Counted from the first letter of the stretch, positions 32,021 through 40,175 are shown. The stretch: 55,555 bases of DNA from AC-50 sp035640455 (GCA_035640455.1 DASQWB010000097.1:1-55555); one strand, 5' to 3'. Made by a program: numbers and translations. Notes: a model not told the origin generated them from the letters alone.

Positions 32021-32415
32021 TCGTCCTGGACGCGTCCGCGGCAGTCGATCTCCTTCTCGAGGAGGTCGGGCCCGCCGAATGGACTGCGGACCGGCTCCTC
32101 GAGGTGGAGAACGTCGGGGCGCCTCATCTGATCGATCTCGAGGTGCTCTCGGCGCTCCGCCGCTTGGTGGCACGGCGGGAATTTCCGGCCGCCCGCGCTC
32201 CTGAGGTGCTCACCGGTTTGCAGGAACTCGGAATCGTTCGCTACCAGGTGACGGACCTTCTCGACCGCATCTGGCAGCTGCGAGATTCGCTGACTCCGTA
32301 CGACGCGGCATACGTCGCGTTGTCAGAGACGCTCGAGGTGCCGCTCATCACCACGGATCAACGCCTGATGCGGGCGCGCGGCCACCGCGCGGAGGTCCTC
32401 GCGTACCCGGGGTAG
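32017..32415 (+). CDS. PIN-domain toxin lacking a usual start codon
   Basis: 132 aa if begun at CTG 32017. The PIN core is complete: first aspartate in LIVLDASAAVDLLL, glutamate in DLEVLSAL, aspartate in TPYDAAYVAL and TTDQRLM. No ATG, GTG or TTG lies before the first aspartate. In the sister locus at 26651 the matching position is GTG-GCG-CTG-ATC; here it is TTC-GCA-CTG-ATC. Either CTG (in CTGA with the antitoxin stop) initiates, or the toxin lost its start; GTG 32104 would omit the first acidic residue. Confidence 0.7.
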   Translation: MIVLDASAAVDLLLEEVGPAEWTADRLLEVENVGAPHLIDLEVLSALRRLVARREFPAARAPEVLTGLQELGIVRYQVTDLLDRIWQLRDSLTPYDAAYVALSETLEVPLITTDQRLMRARGHRAEVLAYPG

Positions 32416-32429
32416 GCGAGTCACCCGGT

Positions 32430-32435
32430 TATCCT
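32430..32435 (+). promoter_or_regulatory. -10 box of hmgA (leaderless)
   Basis: TATCCT, six bases before ATG 32442, just after the toxin stop. Confidence 0.5.
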
Positions 32436-32441
32436 GTCGCC

Positions 32442-33656
32442 ATGCCGTTCTACCAGCGCCTAGGCCAGATCCCCCGCAAGCGACATACCCAATTCCGAGA
32501 CGACGGGACCTTGCTGACCGAGGAGGTCTTCGGGCTCGAAGGGTTCTCGGGGAACGAGTCGATCCTCTACCACCACGTCTCGCCGTGCCGGATCAAGGAG
32601 CTCGGCGACTTCGAGCCGTTCGAGCGCGAGGAGTGGGTCCCCGACGCGCACGCCCACCGGCACTTCGTCACCTACGGCATCGATCCGGCGGGCGACGAGA
32701 TCACGGGCCGCCGCGTCCTGATGTGGAACCAGGACGTGGAGATAGCGCTCTGCCGTCCGGCAGAGCGCATGGAGTACTTCTTCCGGAACGGCGAGGGCGA
32801 CGAGGTGATCTTCGTCCACGAGGGCAACGGCACGCTCGAGACGATCTTCGGCGACCTGCCCTACAAAGACGGCGACTACGTCGTCGTGCCGCGCGGGACG
32901 ACCTACCGCTTCCGGCCCGACGGGGAGCAGCGCTACCTCGTCTTCGAGACGCCGGGCCTGATCACGATCCCGCGTCGTTACCGCAACGACCACGGCCAGC
33001 TGATGGAGCACGCGCCGTACTACCACCGCGACATCCACCCGCCGGCCGAGCTCCGCACCCACCGCGAGCGCGGCGAGTTCGTCGTCAAGGTGCGCGTCCG
33101 CGACGGCTACCAGACCTACGTGCTCGACTACCACCCCTTCGACGTCGTCGGCTGGGACGGCTACGTCTACCCGTGGACGTTCTCGATCCACGACTTCGAG
33201 CCGATCACGGGGCGGATCCACATGCCGCCGCCGAGCCACCAGACCTTCCAGGGCCCGAACTTCGTGATCTGCTCGTTCTGTCCGCGCAAGCTCGACTTCG
33301 ACCCGAACGCGATCCCGATCCCCTACCACCACTCGAACCTGCAGTCGGAGGAGATGATCTACTACGTCTCCGGAAACTTCGGCTCGCGGCGCGGGATCGA
33401 CGTCGGCTCGATCACGCTCCACCCGTCGGGCCTGCCGCACGGGCCGCAGCCGGGGCTCGCGGAGAAGTCGATCGGCATGACGGAGACGACGGAACTCGCG
33501 GTCATGTGCGACACCTTCCGGCCGCTGAAGCTGTCGAAGCTCGCCGGCGAGCTCGACGACGGGCGTTACGCCTACTCCTGGTACGAGGCGACCGAGCAGG
33601 CGCGCGCGGCGAAGGACGCCGACGAGGATCCCGCCGGCGTGACCTCTCACTTCTGA
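32442..33656 (+). CDS. hmgA: Homogentisate 1,2-dioxygenase
   Basis: 404 aa. It opens the ring of homogentisate to maleylacetoacetate with Fe(II). Iron ligands correspond in spacing to the human enzyme: H297 and E303 (YHHSNLQSEEMIYY) and H333 (HPSGLPHGPQPG). The cupin N-terminal half is present (DEVIFVHEGNGTLETIFGDL). No maleylacetoacetate isomerase gene is in the window. Its stop lies in CTGA with the following nucleotidyltransferase gene. Confidence 0.95.
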   Translation: MPFYQRLGQIPRKRHTQFRDDGTLLTEEVFGLEGFSGNESILYHHVSPCRIKELGDFEPFEREEWVPDAHAHRHFVTYGIDPAGDEITGRRVLMWNQDVEIALCRPAERMEYFFRNGEGDEVIFVHEGNGTLETIFGDLPYKDGDYVVVPRGTTYRFRPDGEQRYLVFETPGLITIPRRYRNDHGQLMEHAPYYHRDIHPPAELRTHRERGEFVVKVRVRDGYQTYVLDYHPFDVVGWDGYVYPWTFSIHDFEPITGRIHMPPPSHQTFQGPNFVICSFCPRKLDFDPNAIPIPYHHSNLQSEEMIYYVSGNFGSRRGIDVGSITLHPSGLPHGPQPGLAEKSIGMTETTELAVMCDTFRPLKLSKLAGELDDGRYAYSWYEATEQARAAKDADEDPAGVTSHF

Positions 33657-34462
33657 GCTACACACCGAGGCAGGCGGCGATAATCGACGCGGCTCGCGCC
33701 TGGGCCGCGGCCGACCCCAGAGTTCGTGCACTCGTGCTCAAGGGATCGTTCGGCCGCGGCGCGGGCGACGAGCGCTCCGACCTCGACCTCGTGATCGTCG
33801 CCGAGCCGGGCCTGCGCGACGAGCTCTGGGCCGAGCGACGCGCGATCGCGGAGCGGCTCGGGCGGCCGCTCGGGCTCTTCCGCGACATCGCGAACTGGCG
33901 GCCGCCGAGCCTCGCGATCGCGGTCTACGACGGCCCGCTCAAGGTCGACCTCTCCTTCGAGGACGCAGCGGTCGAGCCGAGCCGGTGGCTCCACGACGGC
34001 TTCCAGGTGCTCGTCGACAAGGACGAGGTCGAAGAGCGGGTCCGCGCCGGCCTCGAGGAGCTGCCGCCGCAGGTGCTCGACGACCTGCACGAGGATCTCG
34101 TCGAGCTCGACAGCCACGCCTGGGACTTCGCGCTCTGGCTCGACCGCAAGCTCGAGCTCGGCGAGCCCTGGATCGTCCGGCTCGGGCTGCCGCTCTTCGC
34201 GGAGCTGATCGTGCTCCCGGCCTGGAACGCGCTCGCCGGCGAGGGCTGGCGCGGCCCGGCGCGGCTTGCGCAGCGCGTCGAGCCGGCGCAGCTCGAGCGC
34301 CTGGACGACGCGCTGCCGCGCTCGAACGCCCCGGACGAGCTCCGCCGCTCGCTGCGGGCCCTCGTCGCGCTCTACGTGGACGCTCGGCCGCGCCTCGTCG
34401 AGCGGCTCGGGCAGCCGCTCGACGACGAGCTCATGAACCAAACTCGCGCCCGCGTCGAATAA
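33653..34462 (+). CDS. Nucleotidyltransferase-fold protein, apparent CTG start
   Basis: 269 aa from CTG 33653 (CTGA with the hmgA stop). A Pol-beta-type nucleotidyltransferase core is seen: LKGSFGRGAGDERSDLDLVI (GS motif and DxD) with a third acid in LKVDLSFED. The rest is helical with an aromatic, aminoglycoside-adenylyltransferase-like C-terminus. In frame there is no ATG, GTG or TTG ahead of the GS motif except a GTG inside its first strand, so CTG is the best start. Substrate unknown. A strong terminator follows. Confidence 0.75.
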   Translation: MSYTPRQAAIIDAARAWAAADPRVRALVLKGSFGRGAGDERSDLDLVIVAEPGLRDELWAERRAIAERLGRPLGLFRDIANWRPPSLAIAVYDGPLKVDLSFEDAAVEPSRWLHDGFQVLVDKDEVEERVRAGLEELPPQVLDDLHEDLVELDSHAWDFALWLDRKLELGEPWIVRLGLPLFAELIVLPAWNALAGEGWRGPARLAQRVEPAQLERLDDALPRSNAPDELRRSLRALVALYVDARPRLVERLGQPLDDELMNQTRARVE

Positions 34463-34463
34463 C

Positions 34464-34500
34464 GCGGGGCGGACGGCTTCTGCGGTGCCGCCCGCCCCGC
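34464..34500. terminator. Hairpin terminator after nucleotidyltransferase gene
   Basis: Nine-base arms GCGGGGCGG (34464-34472) and CCGCCCCGC (34492-34500), with an inner GGC/GCC pair, directly after the stop codon. Lies between convergent genes. Confidence 0.75.
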
Positions 34501-34536
34501 GCGTCTCCTCAAAACGGGCCGAATGAGCTCCGCGCA

Positions 34537-34588
34537 TCGACCGGTCGTTTCAGACGGACGCGCGGGCAGAGCCCGCGCGTCAGGTCCG
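34537..34588 (-). repeat. Dispersed hairpin repeat, copy C (inverted)
   Basis: Read on the minus strand it has the GCGGGC / GCCCGC hairpin, then CGTCCGTCTGAAACGACCGG and TCGA, matching copies A and B. The first short hairpin (GGCACC/GGTGCC) is absent and the internal ATG has become ACG. It abuts the stop codon of the minus-strand secreted-protein gene. Confidence 0.75.
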
Positions 34589-34996
34589 TTAGCTGAAGAT
34601 GTTGGTGAGCGCGGAGAAGACGGCCGTCGTCGGCGCGGTCTCCGTCGAAGGAAGCTGTCGTGGAATCTTGAACGCGCTGCACGCCTGCAGGTCGTTGATC
34701 GACCCGGTGCCCGTGCTCGTGCCCGGGAAGACCGGGGTCGGCGTGCCCTTGTTCGTGAAGATCCAGGTTCCCTGGAGCGCGTCCGCCGTCGCGGCCGTCA
34801 AGCAGACGTCGTAGGCGGCCAGGAAGTTGAGGGCGTTCTCGATCTGCTTCTCCTGCTTCTGGAGCGTCTTCACCTTCTTGCTCAGCGCGTTGAACTGGGC
34901 CAGCGTCGGGCTCTTCGACTTCGCGGCACCCGCCGGTCCCGCCACAGCGAACGCGAGAAGCGCGGTCGCTGCGACGAAGACGATGAGTCTCTTCAC
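34589..34996 (-). CDS. Secreted protein with short coiled coil
   Basis: 135 aa. Signal peptide VKRLIVFVAATALLAFAVAG (cleavage near AGAA), then a basic helix with heptads (FNALSKKVKTLQKQEKQIEN), then a small domain with two cysteines. Unknown function. The frame is open to 35392, but GTG 34996 with GGAGGAGAG just upstream gives a proper signal peptide. Repeat copy C forms its 3' flank. Confidence 0.7.
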   Translation of the reverse strand: MKRLIVFVAATALLAFAVAGPAGAAKSKSPTLAQFNALSKKVKTLQKQEKQIENALNFLAAYDVCLTAATADALQGTWIFTNKGTPTPVFPGTSTGTGSINDLQACSAFKIPRQLPSTETAPTTAVFSALTNIFS

Positions 34997-35028
34997 CTCT
35001 CCTCCAATGCTCGTGGGGATCCTGGGGG

Positions 35029-35034
35029 TAGCGT
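35029..35034 (+). promoter_or_regulatory. -10 box of alkA-like gene (leaderless)
   Basis: TAGCGT, eight bases before GTG 35043; supports that start over the in-frame ATG 35007. Confidence 0.4.
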
Positions 35035-35042
35035 GCCCCATT

Positions 35043-35879
35043 GTGGCGGTCCTGACCCTCCCGCGTCCGTACGACTTCCGGCTCTCGACCGAGCGCTTCC
35101 GCGCCTTCGGCCCCGATCTCGCCAACCTCTGGGACGGCGAGGCGCTGCTGCGCGCCGTCGATGGGCGGGAGGTACGGATCGCCGCGGCTCCCGGCGGCGT
35201 CGACGTCGAGCCGCTCGACGCCGAGACGGAGCCGGTCGTCCGGAAGCTCCTCGGCGCCGAGCTCGACCTCGGCGGCTTCGCGCGCTTCGCGGCCGCGGCG
35301 GATCCCGTGCTGGCGCGGCTCGCCTCCGTCCTCGCCGGCTTCCGGCCGCCGCTCGCGCCGGACCCCTTCGAGGCGCTCGTGGGCTCGATCACCGCGCAGC
35401 AGGTGTCGCTCTTCGCCGCGTTCGCGATCCGCAGCCGGTTGATCGAGCGCTTCGGCGCGCGGGTCGGCCGCGTCTACGCGTTCCCGACGCGCGAACGGCT
35501 CGCCGCCGCCGCGCCCGAGGAGCTGACGGCTCTGGGCTTCTCGCGGCGCAAGGCGGAGTACACGCTCGCGCTCGCTCGGACGGAGCTCGACCTCGAGGCC
35601 TTGGCCGCGCTCGACGACGACGAGGTGCGCGCTCGGCTCGTCGCGCTGCCCGGGATCGGCGAGTGGACGGTGGACTGGTTCCTCGCGCGGCACCTCGCCC
35701 GGCCGCGCGCGTGGCCGGCCGGCGACCTCGGATTGCAGAAGGCCGTCACGGCGTTCTACGGCGACGGGCGCGTCCTTCGCACGGCCGAGGTGCGAGACTT
35801 CGGCGCCCGCTTCGAGCCATGGCAGAACCTGACCGCTCACTACCTGCTCACCGGGCTGCGGGTGAGCCCGCCGGCGTGA
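35043..35879 (+). CDS. alkA: DNA-3-methyladenine glycosylase II (AlkA-like)
   Basis: 278 aa base-excision glycosylase that removes alkylated purines. The helix-hairpin-helix is LPGIGEWTVDWF (202-213) and the catalytic aspartate is D228 (WPAGDLGLQKAV). The N-terminal AlkA domain (PRPYDFRLSTERFRAFGPDL) and the family motif GSITAQQVSL are present. GTG 35043 is preferred over ATG 35007 by the -10 box. Stop overlaps the next GTG (GTGA). Confidence 0.9.
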   Translation: MAVLTLPRPYDFRLSTERFRAFGPDLANLWDGEALLRAVDGREVRIAAAPGGVDVEPLDAETEPVVRKLLGAELDLGGFARFAAAADPVLARLASVLAGFRPPLAPDPFEALVGSITAQQVSLFAAFAIRSRLIERFGARVGRVYAFPTRERLAAAAPEELTALGFSRRKAEYTLALARTELDLEALAALDDDEVRARLVALPGIGEWTVDWFLARHLARPRAWPAGDLGLQKAVTAFYGDGRVLRTAEVRDFGARFEPWQNLTAHYLLTGLRVSPPA

Positions 35880-36892
35880 GGATCCGCCGGGCGACGGAGG
35901 CCGACGAGACGATTCTGCGGGAGCTCTGGGAGGAGTTCGAGACCGAGGTGCCCGAGCCGCCGGGCTTCGCAGCCAATACGTGGGAGGAAACCTGGGCGGA
36001 CGTCCGCCGGCTCGCCGCCCAGGGTCTCGCGCTCGTCGCCGAGGACGACGAGGGCCCGGTCGGCCATGCTTGGACGGCGCCGCCAGAGCGCGGACGTGCG
36101 CACGTCCACGACGTCTACGTGCGGCCGCGGGCGCGGCGGCGCGGGGTCGCGCGGGCGCTCCTTCGCGAGACCGTGGCCGCGTTGCGCGCGCTCGGCGCCG
36201 AGTGGGTGAGCCTCCACGTGCTGACGACGAACCGGCCCGCGGTCGCGACCTGGGAGCGGCTCGGCTTCGCCGAGGTCCAGAAGACGATGGTCGCGGAGGC
36301 GGCGGCGCTCGAGGAGCACTTGGCCGCTGGCCGCGCCGAGGGTCCCACCTTCGGCTCGGTGCACGCGCAGACGGACGACCTCGCCGGCGTCGAGCGGGCG
36401 GTGCGGATGTTCGTCCCGCGGCTCGGTCGCTCTGCGGGCAGCGTCGTCGTGCCGCCGCGGAACGGCTGGATCGCGGTCTACGACGAGCTCTGCAGCCGCG
36501 AGCCGGAGCTGTTGCGGCGCCTCGCGCGCGAGCTCTCCGACCGGGTCGGCGTCGCGATCGCGATCGGCGTCGAGGCGGGCCAAGTCGTGCGGTACGTCCT
36601 CTTCGACCGCGGCCGGATGGTGGACGAGTACCTGTCCGTGCCCGACTATCGCGGGCCGCTTCCTCCCGGCGACGTGATCGCCCTCGGCGCGAACCCGACG
36701 CTGCTTCAGCGGCTGACCGGGGCGGAGCCGGCGCGGGTGCGCGCGGTCGCGCGGACGGCCTCTTCGCCGGCCGACCTGCCGCCGGCGACGGAGCTCGTGG
36801 CTCAGATCGGGGAGCTCCTCGGCCTCGCGGGCGTCGACCTCGGCTACCCGGAGGCGGCCGAGCTGCCGGGCGCGTTGAGGATCGAGCGGTGA
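35876..36892 (+). CDS. GNAT acetyltransferase fused to an unknown C-terminal domain
   Basis: 338 aa. The N-terminal half (1-150) is a GNAT domain with motif A VYVRPRARRRGVARALL and a C-terminal NRPAVATWERLGF. Residues about 160-320 form a second alpha/beta domain (SVHAQTDDLAGVERAVRMFV; VRYVLFDRGRMVDEYLSVPD) that I do not recognise. The same protein carries both, with no stop between them. It lies between alkA and a hydrolase, linked by GTGA overlaps at both ends, so these genes form one operon. Confidence 0.75.
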   Translation: MRIRRATEADETILRELWEEFETEVPEPPGFAANTWEETWADVRRLAAQGLALVAEDDEGPVGHAWTAPPERGRAHVHDVYVRPRARRRGVARALLRETVAALRALGAEWVSLHVLTTNRPAVATWERLGFAEVQKTMVAEAAALEEHLAAGRAEGPTFGSVHAQTDDLAGVERAVRMFVPRLGRSAGSVVVPPRNGWIAVYDELCSREPELLRRLARELSDRVGVAIAIGVEAGQVVRYVLFDRGRMVDEYLSVPDYRGPLPPGDVIALGANPTLLQRLTGAEPARVRAVARTASSPADLPPATELVAQIGELLGLAGVDLGYPEAAELPGALRIER

Positions 36893-37545
36893 CTGTCCTC
36901 CTGCTGCACGCGCTGCCGCTCGACGAGCGGATGTGGGAGCCGCAGCGGGCCGTGTGGCCGGACGCCGTCACGCCGCGCCTGTACGGGCGCGGCAACTCGA
37001 TGGAGGCCTGGGCGAGGGGAATCCTTGCCGAGGTGACCGGCGACTTCGCCGTGGTCGGCGCGTCGATGGGCGGCTACTGCGCGCTCGAGATCGCCCGCCA
37101 GGCCCGGGAGCGCGTGCGGGGCCTCGTGCTCGCCGGGGCGCGGGTCGACGCCGACTCGCCGGAGCGCCGCGAAGGCCGCGCGAAGACGATCGAGCTCATC
37201 CGTGCGCGCGGGGCCGGGGGGCTGTGGGAGGACATGCGGCCGAAGCTCTTCCCCGCGGAGGCGAGCGAAGGGGTCGAAGTCGCGCGTGGGCTGGCGCTGG
37301 AGCAGCGGCCCGACGAGCTCGTCGCAGCCGTCGAGGCGATCCGCGACCGCCGCGACTCGACTGAGGTCGTCGCCGGGCTCCAGTGCCCGGTGCTGTTCGC
37401 GGTCGGAGCGAGCGACCCGTTCGTCTCGCCGCCCGAGGCGCCGCCGTCGGCGGAGCTGCGCGTGTTCGAGACCGGGCATCTACCGAGCCTCGAGCGGCCG
37501 GACGAGTTCAACACCGTCCTCGCGGAATTCCTCGCCCGTGTCTGA
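36889..37545 (+). CDS. Alpha/beta hydrolase
   Basis: 218 aa. It begins directly at the first strand (VTVLLLHALPLDERMW), with nucleophile elbow GASMGG, an aspartate in VGASDPF and a histidine in FETGHLPSLERP completing the triad. It resembles small esterase/lactonase hydrolases related to 3-oxoadipate enol-lactonase. Substrate unknown. GTG 36889 lies in GTGA with the GNAT gene stop, and its end overlaps the sulfurtransferase by eight bases. Confidence 0.85.
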   Translation: MTVLLLHALPLDERMWEPQRAVWPDAVTPRLYGRGNSMEAWARGILAEVTGDFAVVGASMGGYCALEIARQARERVRGLVLAGARVDADSPERREGRAKTIELIRARGAGGLWEDMRPKLFPAEASEGVEVARGLALEQRPDELVAAVEAIRDRRDSTEVVAGLQCPVLFAVGASDPFVSPPEAPPSAELRVFETGHLPSLERPDEFNTVLAEFLARV

Positions 37546-38329
37546 GCTTCCGCCGGTCGTCGACGTCGCGTGGCTCCGGGAGCACCTTGGCGAGCCGGAC
37601 TTGGTCGTCGGCGACGTGCGCGGCCCGAACGCGCACGCGCGCGGTCACATCCCCGGCTCGCAGCCGCTCGTCCTCGGCTCACCGCCGCCGATGAGCGACG
37701 CCGAGACGGTGCAGGCGCTCGCGGCGGAGGTGGGTCTGCGGCTGCGCCGGCACGGGATCACCGGCGAGGAGCGGCTCGTGCTCTACGACCGCGGCGACGG
37801 GATCGGCGCGATGCCCTCGGCGCAACTCGCCGAGCTCGCGGGCCATCCTCGCGTGGCGGTGCTGCTGGGCGGGCTGGCTGCGTGGGGAGAGCCGCTCGAG
37901 TCTGGCCCGTTCGAGCTTCAGCCGGTGAAGACGGCCCTCGAGCCGCGGCTCGACGCCTTGCCGACGCGCGACGAGCTCGAGCGGCGCCTCGACGACCCGG
38001 GTCTCGTTCTGCTGGACGTGCGGACGCCTGAGGAGTACACCGGCCGGGGCGGCTACCCGTGCGATCCGCGCCAGGGGCATATTCCCGGCGCGCGCCGCGT
38101 AGGGATGGAGGAGCTCTTTGCCGGGCCCGGCCAGCCGCGGCCTCCTGAGGAGGTGCGTGCCGTGGTCGGCGCTCCCGAGGACGCCGAGGTGGTCGCGTAC
38201 TGCCACTCGGGCTCGCGCTCGGCCCTTGCGAACCTGGCGCTCCGCGCGGCCGGCTACCGAGCCAGGAACTACGCGGGTTCGTGGCACGAGTGGTCGCGGC
38301 ACCCCGAACTCCCCGCCGAGCGCGGCTAG
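37538..38329 (+). CDS. Sulfurtransferase with two rhodanese domains
   Basis: 263 aa. The C-terminal rhodanese domain has the active loop CHSGSRS with C222; the N-terminal domain is inactive (YDRGDGIGA where the cysteine loop would be), as in thiosulfate and 3-mercaptopyruvate sulfurtransferases. It moves sulfane sulfur from thiosulfate or mercaptopyruvate to cyanide or thiols. GTG 37538 overlaps the hydrolase end. Last gene of the alkA operon. Confidence 0.88.
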   Translation: MSELPPVVDVAWLREHLGEPDLVVGDVRGPNAHARGHIPGSQPLVLGSPPPMSDAETVQALAAEVGLRLRRHGITGEERLVLYDRGDGIGAMPSAQLAELAGHPRVAVLLGGLAAWGEPLESGPFELQPVKTALEPRLDALPTRDELERRLDDPGLVLLDVRTPEEYTGRGGYPCDPRQGHIPGARRVGMEELFAGPGQPRPPEEVRAVVGAPEDAEVVAYCHSGSRSALANLALRAAGYRARNYAGSWHEWSRHPELPAERG

Positions 38330-38500
38330 TTGCCGGTAGCCGGAACGGCGACGTCTGGGAGGGATGAGGTAGGGGGCGTGCGGTGCCTGCGCGGCGACCG
38401 GCCTAACCAGCAGTTCGTGGTCTGCACTGCTGCGTAACGACCCCGCGCCGCGATTGAGCCACTGGTCAAGCGGAAAACAGAAGTTTCTAGAAGTGGTGTG
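38330..38500. other. Convergent intergenic region, no gene seen
   Basis: 171 bases between convergent stops. The right third (about 38465-38500) is markedly A/T-rich for this genome and holds the partial palindrome GAAGTTTCTAGAAG. A weak inverted repeat AGCAGT/ACTGCT lies at about 38411-38433. No tRNA fold or open frame found. Confidence 0.4.
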
Positions 38501-39202
38501 CTAGGCCGCGAGCCGCAGGCGCTCGGCGACGCCGAGGAAGCCGGCGCAGAGCTCGCGGCCGATCGCGTTCCACTCGGCGATGCGTGCGCGTGTCTCGCGC
38601 GCGAGCGCCTCGCGGTCGAGCGGCACCTCTTCGGGCTCGTCGAGCCAGTCGTCGACCATGCGCAGGGTGACCTCGGGATGGAACTGCACCGCCCACGCGA
38701 GCTCGCCGAGGCGGAAGGCCTGCGGGCAGCTCGGGCTCCGCGCCAGCTCGGTCGCGCCCTCAGGAAGTTCGAACGCGTAGTAGTGCCACTGGAGCGCCTC
38801 GAAGCGCTGCGGGAGACGGGCGAAGAGCGGGTCGCGCGCCGCGGCCGACGTGAGCTCGACCGGATGCCAGCCGATCTCCGGCTCCGCCGCCCGGCCGACC
38901 CACGCGCCCGCGGCCTTCGCGACGAGCTGGCCGCCGAGGCAGACGCCGAGGACCGGTGTGCGCGCGTCGAGGAACCGGCGCAAGAGGGCCTCCTCGTCGC
39001 GGAGCCACGGGTGCGTCGCCTCCTCGTCGGCGTGCATCGAGCCGCCGAAGACCATGACGGCGTCGTAGCTCTCGAGCGGCCGCGACGGCGCCGGGCGCAG
39101 GGCGATCGACCACTCCTCGAGCTCGTGACCGCGCTCGCGCACCGGATCGGCGAACACCCCGGCCCGCACCTCCTCGCCGTGGATGATCCCGAGCAGCCGC
39201 AT
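38501..39202 (-). CDS. Class I glutamine amidotransferase
   Basis: 233 aa, stand-alone GATase. Nucleophile cysteine is in VLGVCLGGQLV and the His-Glu pair in AVQFHPEVT. Alone, such proteins include gamma-glutamyl hydrolases and GMP-synthase-like amidases; the partner or substrate is unknown. ATG 39202 is chosen over the longer frame to 39253 because a TAGAGT box lies seven bases upstream and MRLLGIIHGEE is the usual N-terminus. Confidence 0.82.
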   Translation of the reverse strand: MRLLGIIHGEEVRAGVFADPVRERGHELEEWSIALRPAPSRPLESYDAVMVFGGSMHADEEATHPWLRDEEALLRRFLDARTPVLGVCLGGQLVAKAAGAWVGRAAEPEIGWHPVELTSAAARDPLFARLPQRFEALQWHYYAFELPEGATELARSPSCPQAFRLGELAWAVQFHPEVTLRMVDDWLDEPEEVPLDREALARETRARIAEWNAIGRELCAGFLGVAERLRLAA

Positions 39203-39209
39203 ATAGCTC

Positions 39210-39215
39210 ACTCTA
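39210..39215 (-). promoter_or_regulatory. -10 box of amidotransferase gene; decides the start
   Basis: TAGAGT on the minus strand, seven bases before ATG 39202; overlaps the last codons of the DUF72 gene by three bases. Confidence 0.5.
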
Positions 39216-40169
39216 CCGAGCGACCGGCTCGACACCACCGGTTGCCGGCACACCCGCCGAGTCGAGCAGCGCGCGCAGCTCGTAGGCGTTCTGCGCCGCC
39301 TGGGCGACCCGCTGGAGCTCCCCGCCGGGACTCGGCGAGCTCGAGTTGTTGTTGAAGAGCGCGAAGGCCTGCTCGGCCTCCTGCGACAGCTCGCGGAGCG
39401 GCTCGACCCATTCGGCCAGCTCCTCCCGCGGGTACAGGTAGTCGAAGCGCTCGGCCGCGCTGCCTCCGCGCTTGTTCCACGTCTCGGCGTTCCGCCCGTG
39501 GAAGCGGACGTACGCGATCGGGCTCGTCAGCGCGACGACGGTCGGGACGAGGTTCTTCGCGCCCTCGATCCGCGGCGCGTCGACGACGACAAGGGTCGCG
39601 CCGAGCTCCTCGAGGAAGGCGAGCGTCTCGGCTCGGGCGCCCTCTTCGAGCCAGGTCAGGTGCCGGAACTCGACCAGCATCTCGTCACCGTCGAGTTGCG
39701 CGCGCGCCCAGGAGAGGTAGTCGAGCGAGGCCGGCTTGCGGACGACGTAGGGCGGAAGCTGGAAGAGGATCCCGCCGAGCTTGCCCTCCTCGCGCAGCGG
39801 CTCGAGCGCGGCGCGGAAGCGGGCGAAGACCTCGCCGCGGAGCTCGCGCGAGGGGCGCTCGACGCGTCCGCGGTCGTCCACGGCCGCGTCGCCGCGCAGA
39901 TCGGCCGGAAGCTGCTCGAGCTTCGTCGGATGGCGCGTCATGAGCCCGAACGCCTTGATGTGCATGACGAAGCCGTCGGGAGTCCGCTCCGCCCAGCGGG
40001 TGACCATCTCCGGGCTCGGGAGGCGGTAGAAGGTGGAGTCGACTTCCACCGTGTCGAAGCGCTCGGCGTAGTAGGAGAGCCGCTCGTTCGCCGGAGTGCC
40101 GCGGGGATAGAAGTACTTCGAGAGCGCCTCGTCGGCGAAGGAGCACGTCCCGATCCGGATCGGCGTCAT
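39213..40169 (-). CDS. DUF72 (YecE-like) protein
   Basis: 318 aa TIM-barrel-like DUF72 protein. Motifs: IRIGTCSFADEALSKYFYPR, VEVDSTFYRLPS, FVMHIKAFGLMTRHP, GGILFQLPPY, MLVEFRHLTWL, YVRFHGRNAETW. Family function is unknown, although sometimes genetically linked to iron-sulfur or redox genes. An insert with NNNSSSPSPGG breaks the usual C-terminal FNNN region. ATG 40169 has a TATGCT box six bases upstream. Confidence 0.85.
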   Translation of the reverse strand: MTPIRIGTCSFADEALSKYFYPRGTPANERLSYYAERFDTVEVDSTFYRLPSPEMVTRWAERTPDGFVMHIKAFGLMTRHPTKLEQLPADLRGDAAVDDRGRVERPSRELRGEVFARFRAALEPLREEGKLGGILFQLPPYVVRKPASLDYLSWARAQLDGDEMLVEFRHLTWLEEGARAETLAFLEELGATLVVVDAPRIEGAKNLVPTVVALTSPIAYVRFHGRNAETWNKRGGSAAERFDYLYPREELAEWVEPLRELSQEAEQAFALFNNNSSSPSPGGELQRVAQAAQNAYELRALLDSAGVPATGGVEPVAR

Positions 40170-40175
40170 GCGGCC

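Noticed and set aside
32104..32415. PIN toxin starting at GTG 32104
   Set aside because: This start would drop the first strand and first catalytic aspartate, which are well preserved upstream in the same frame.
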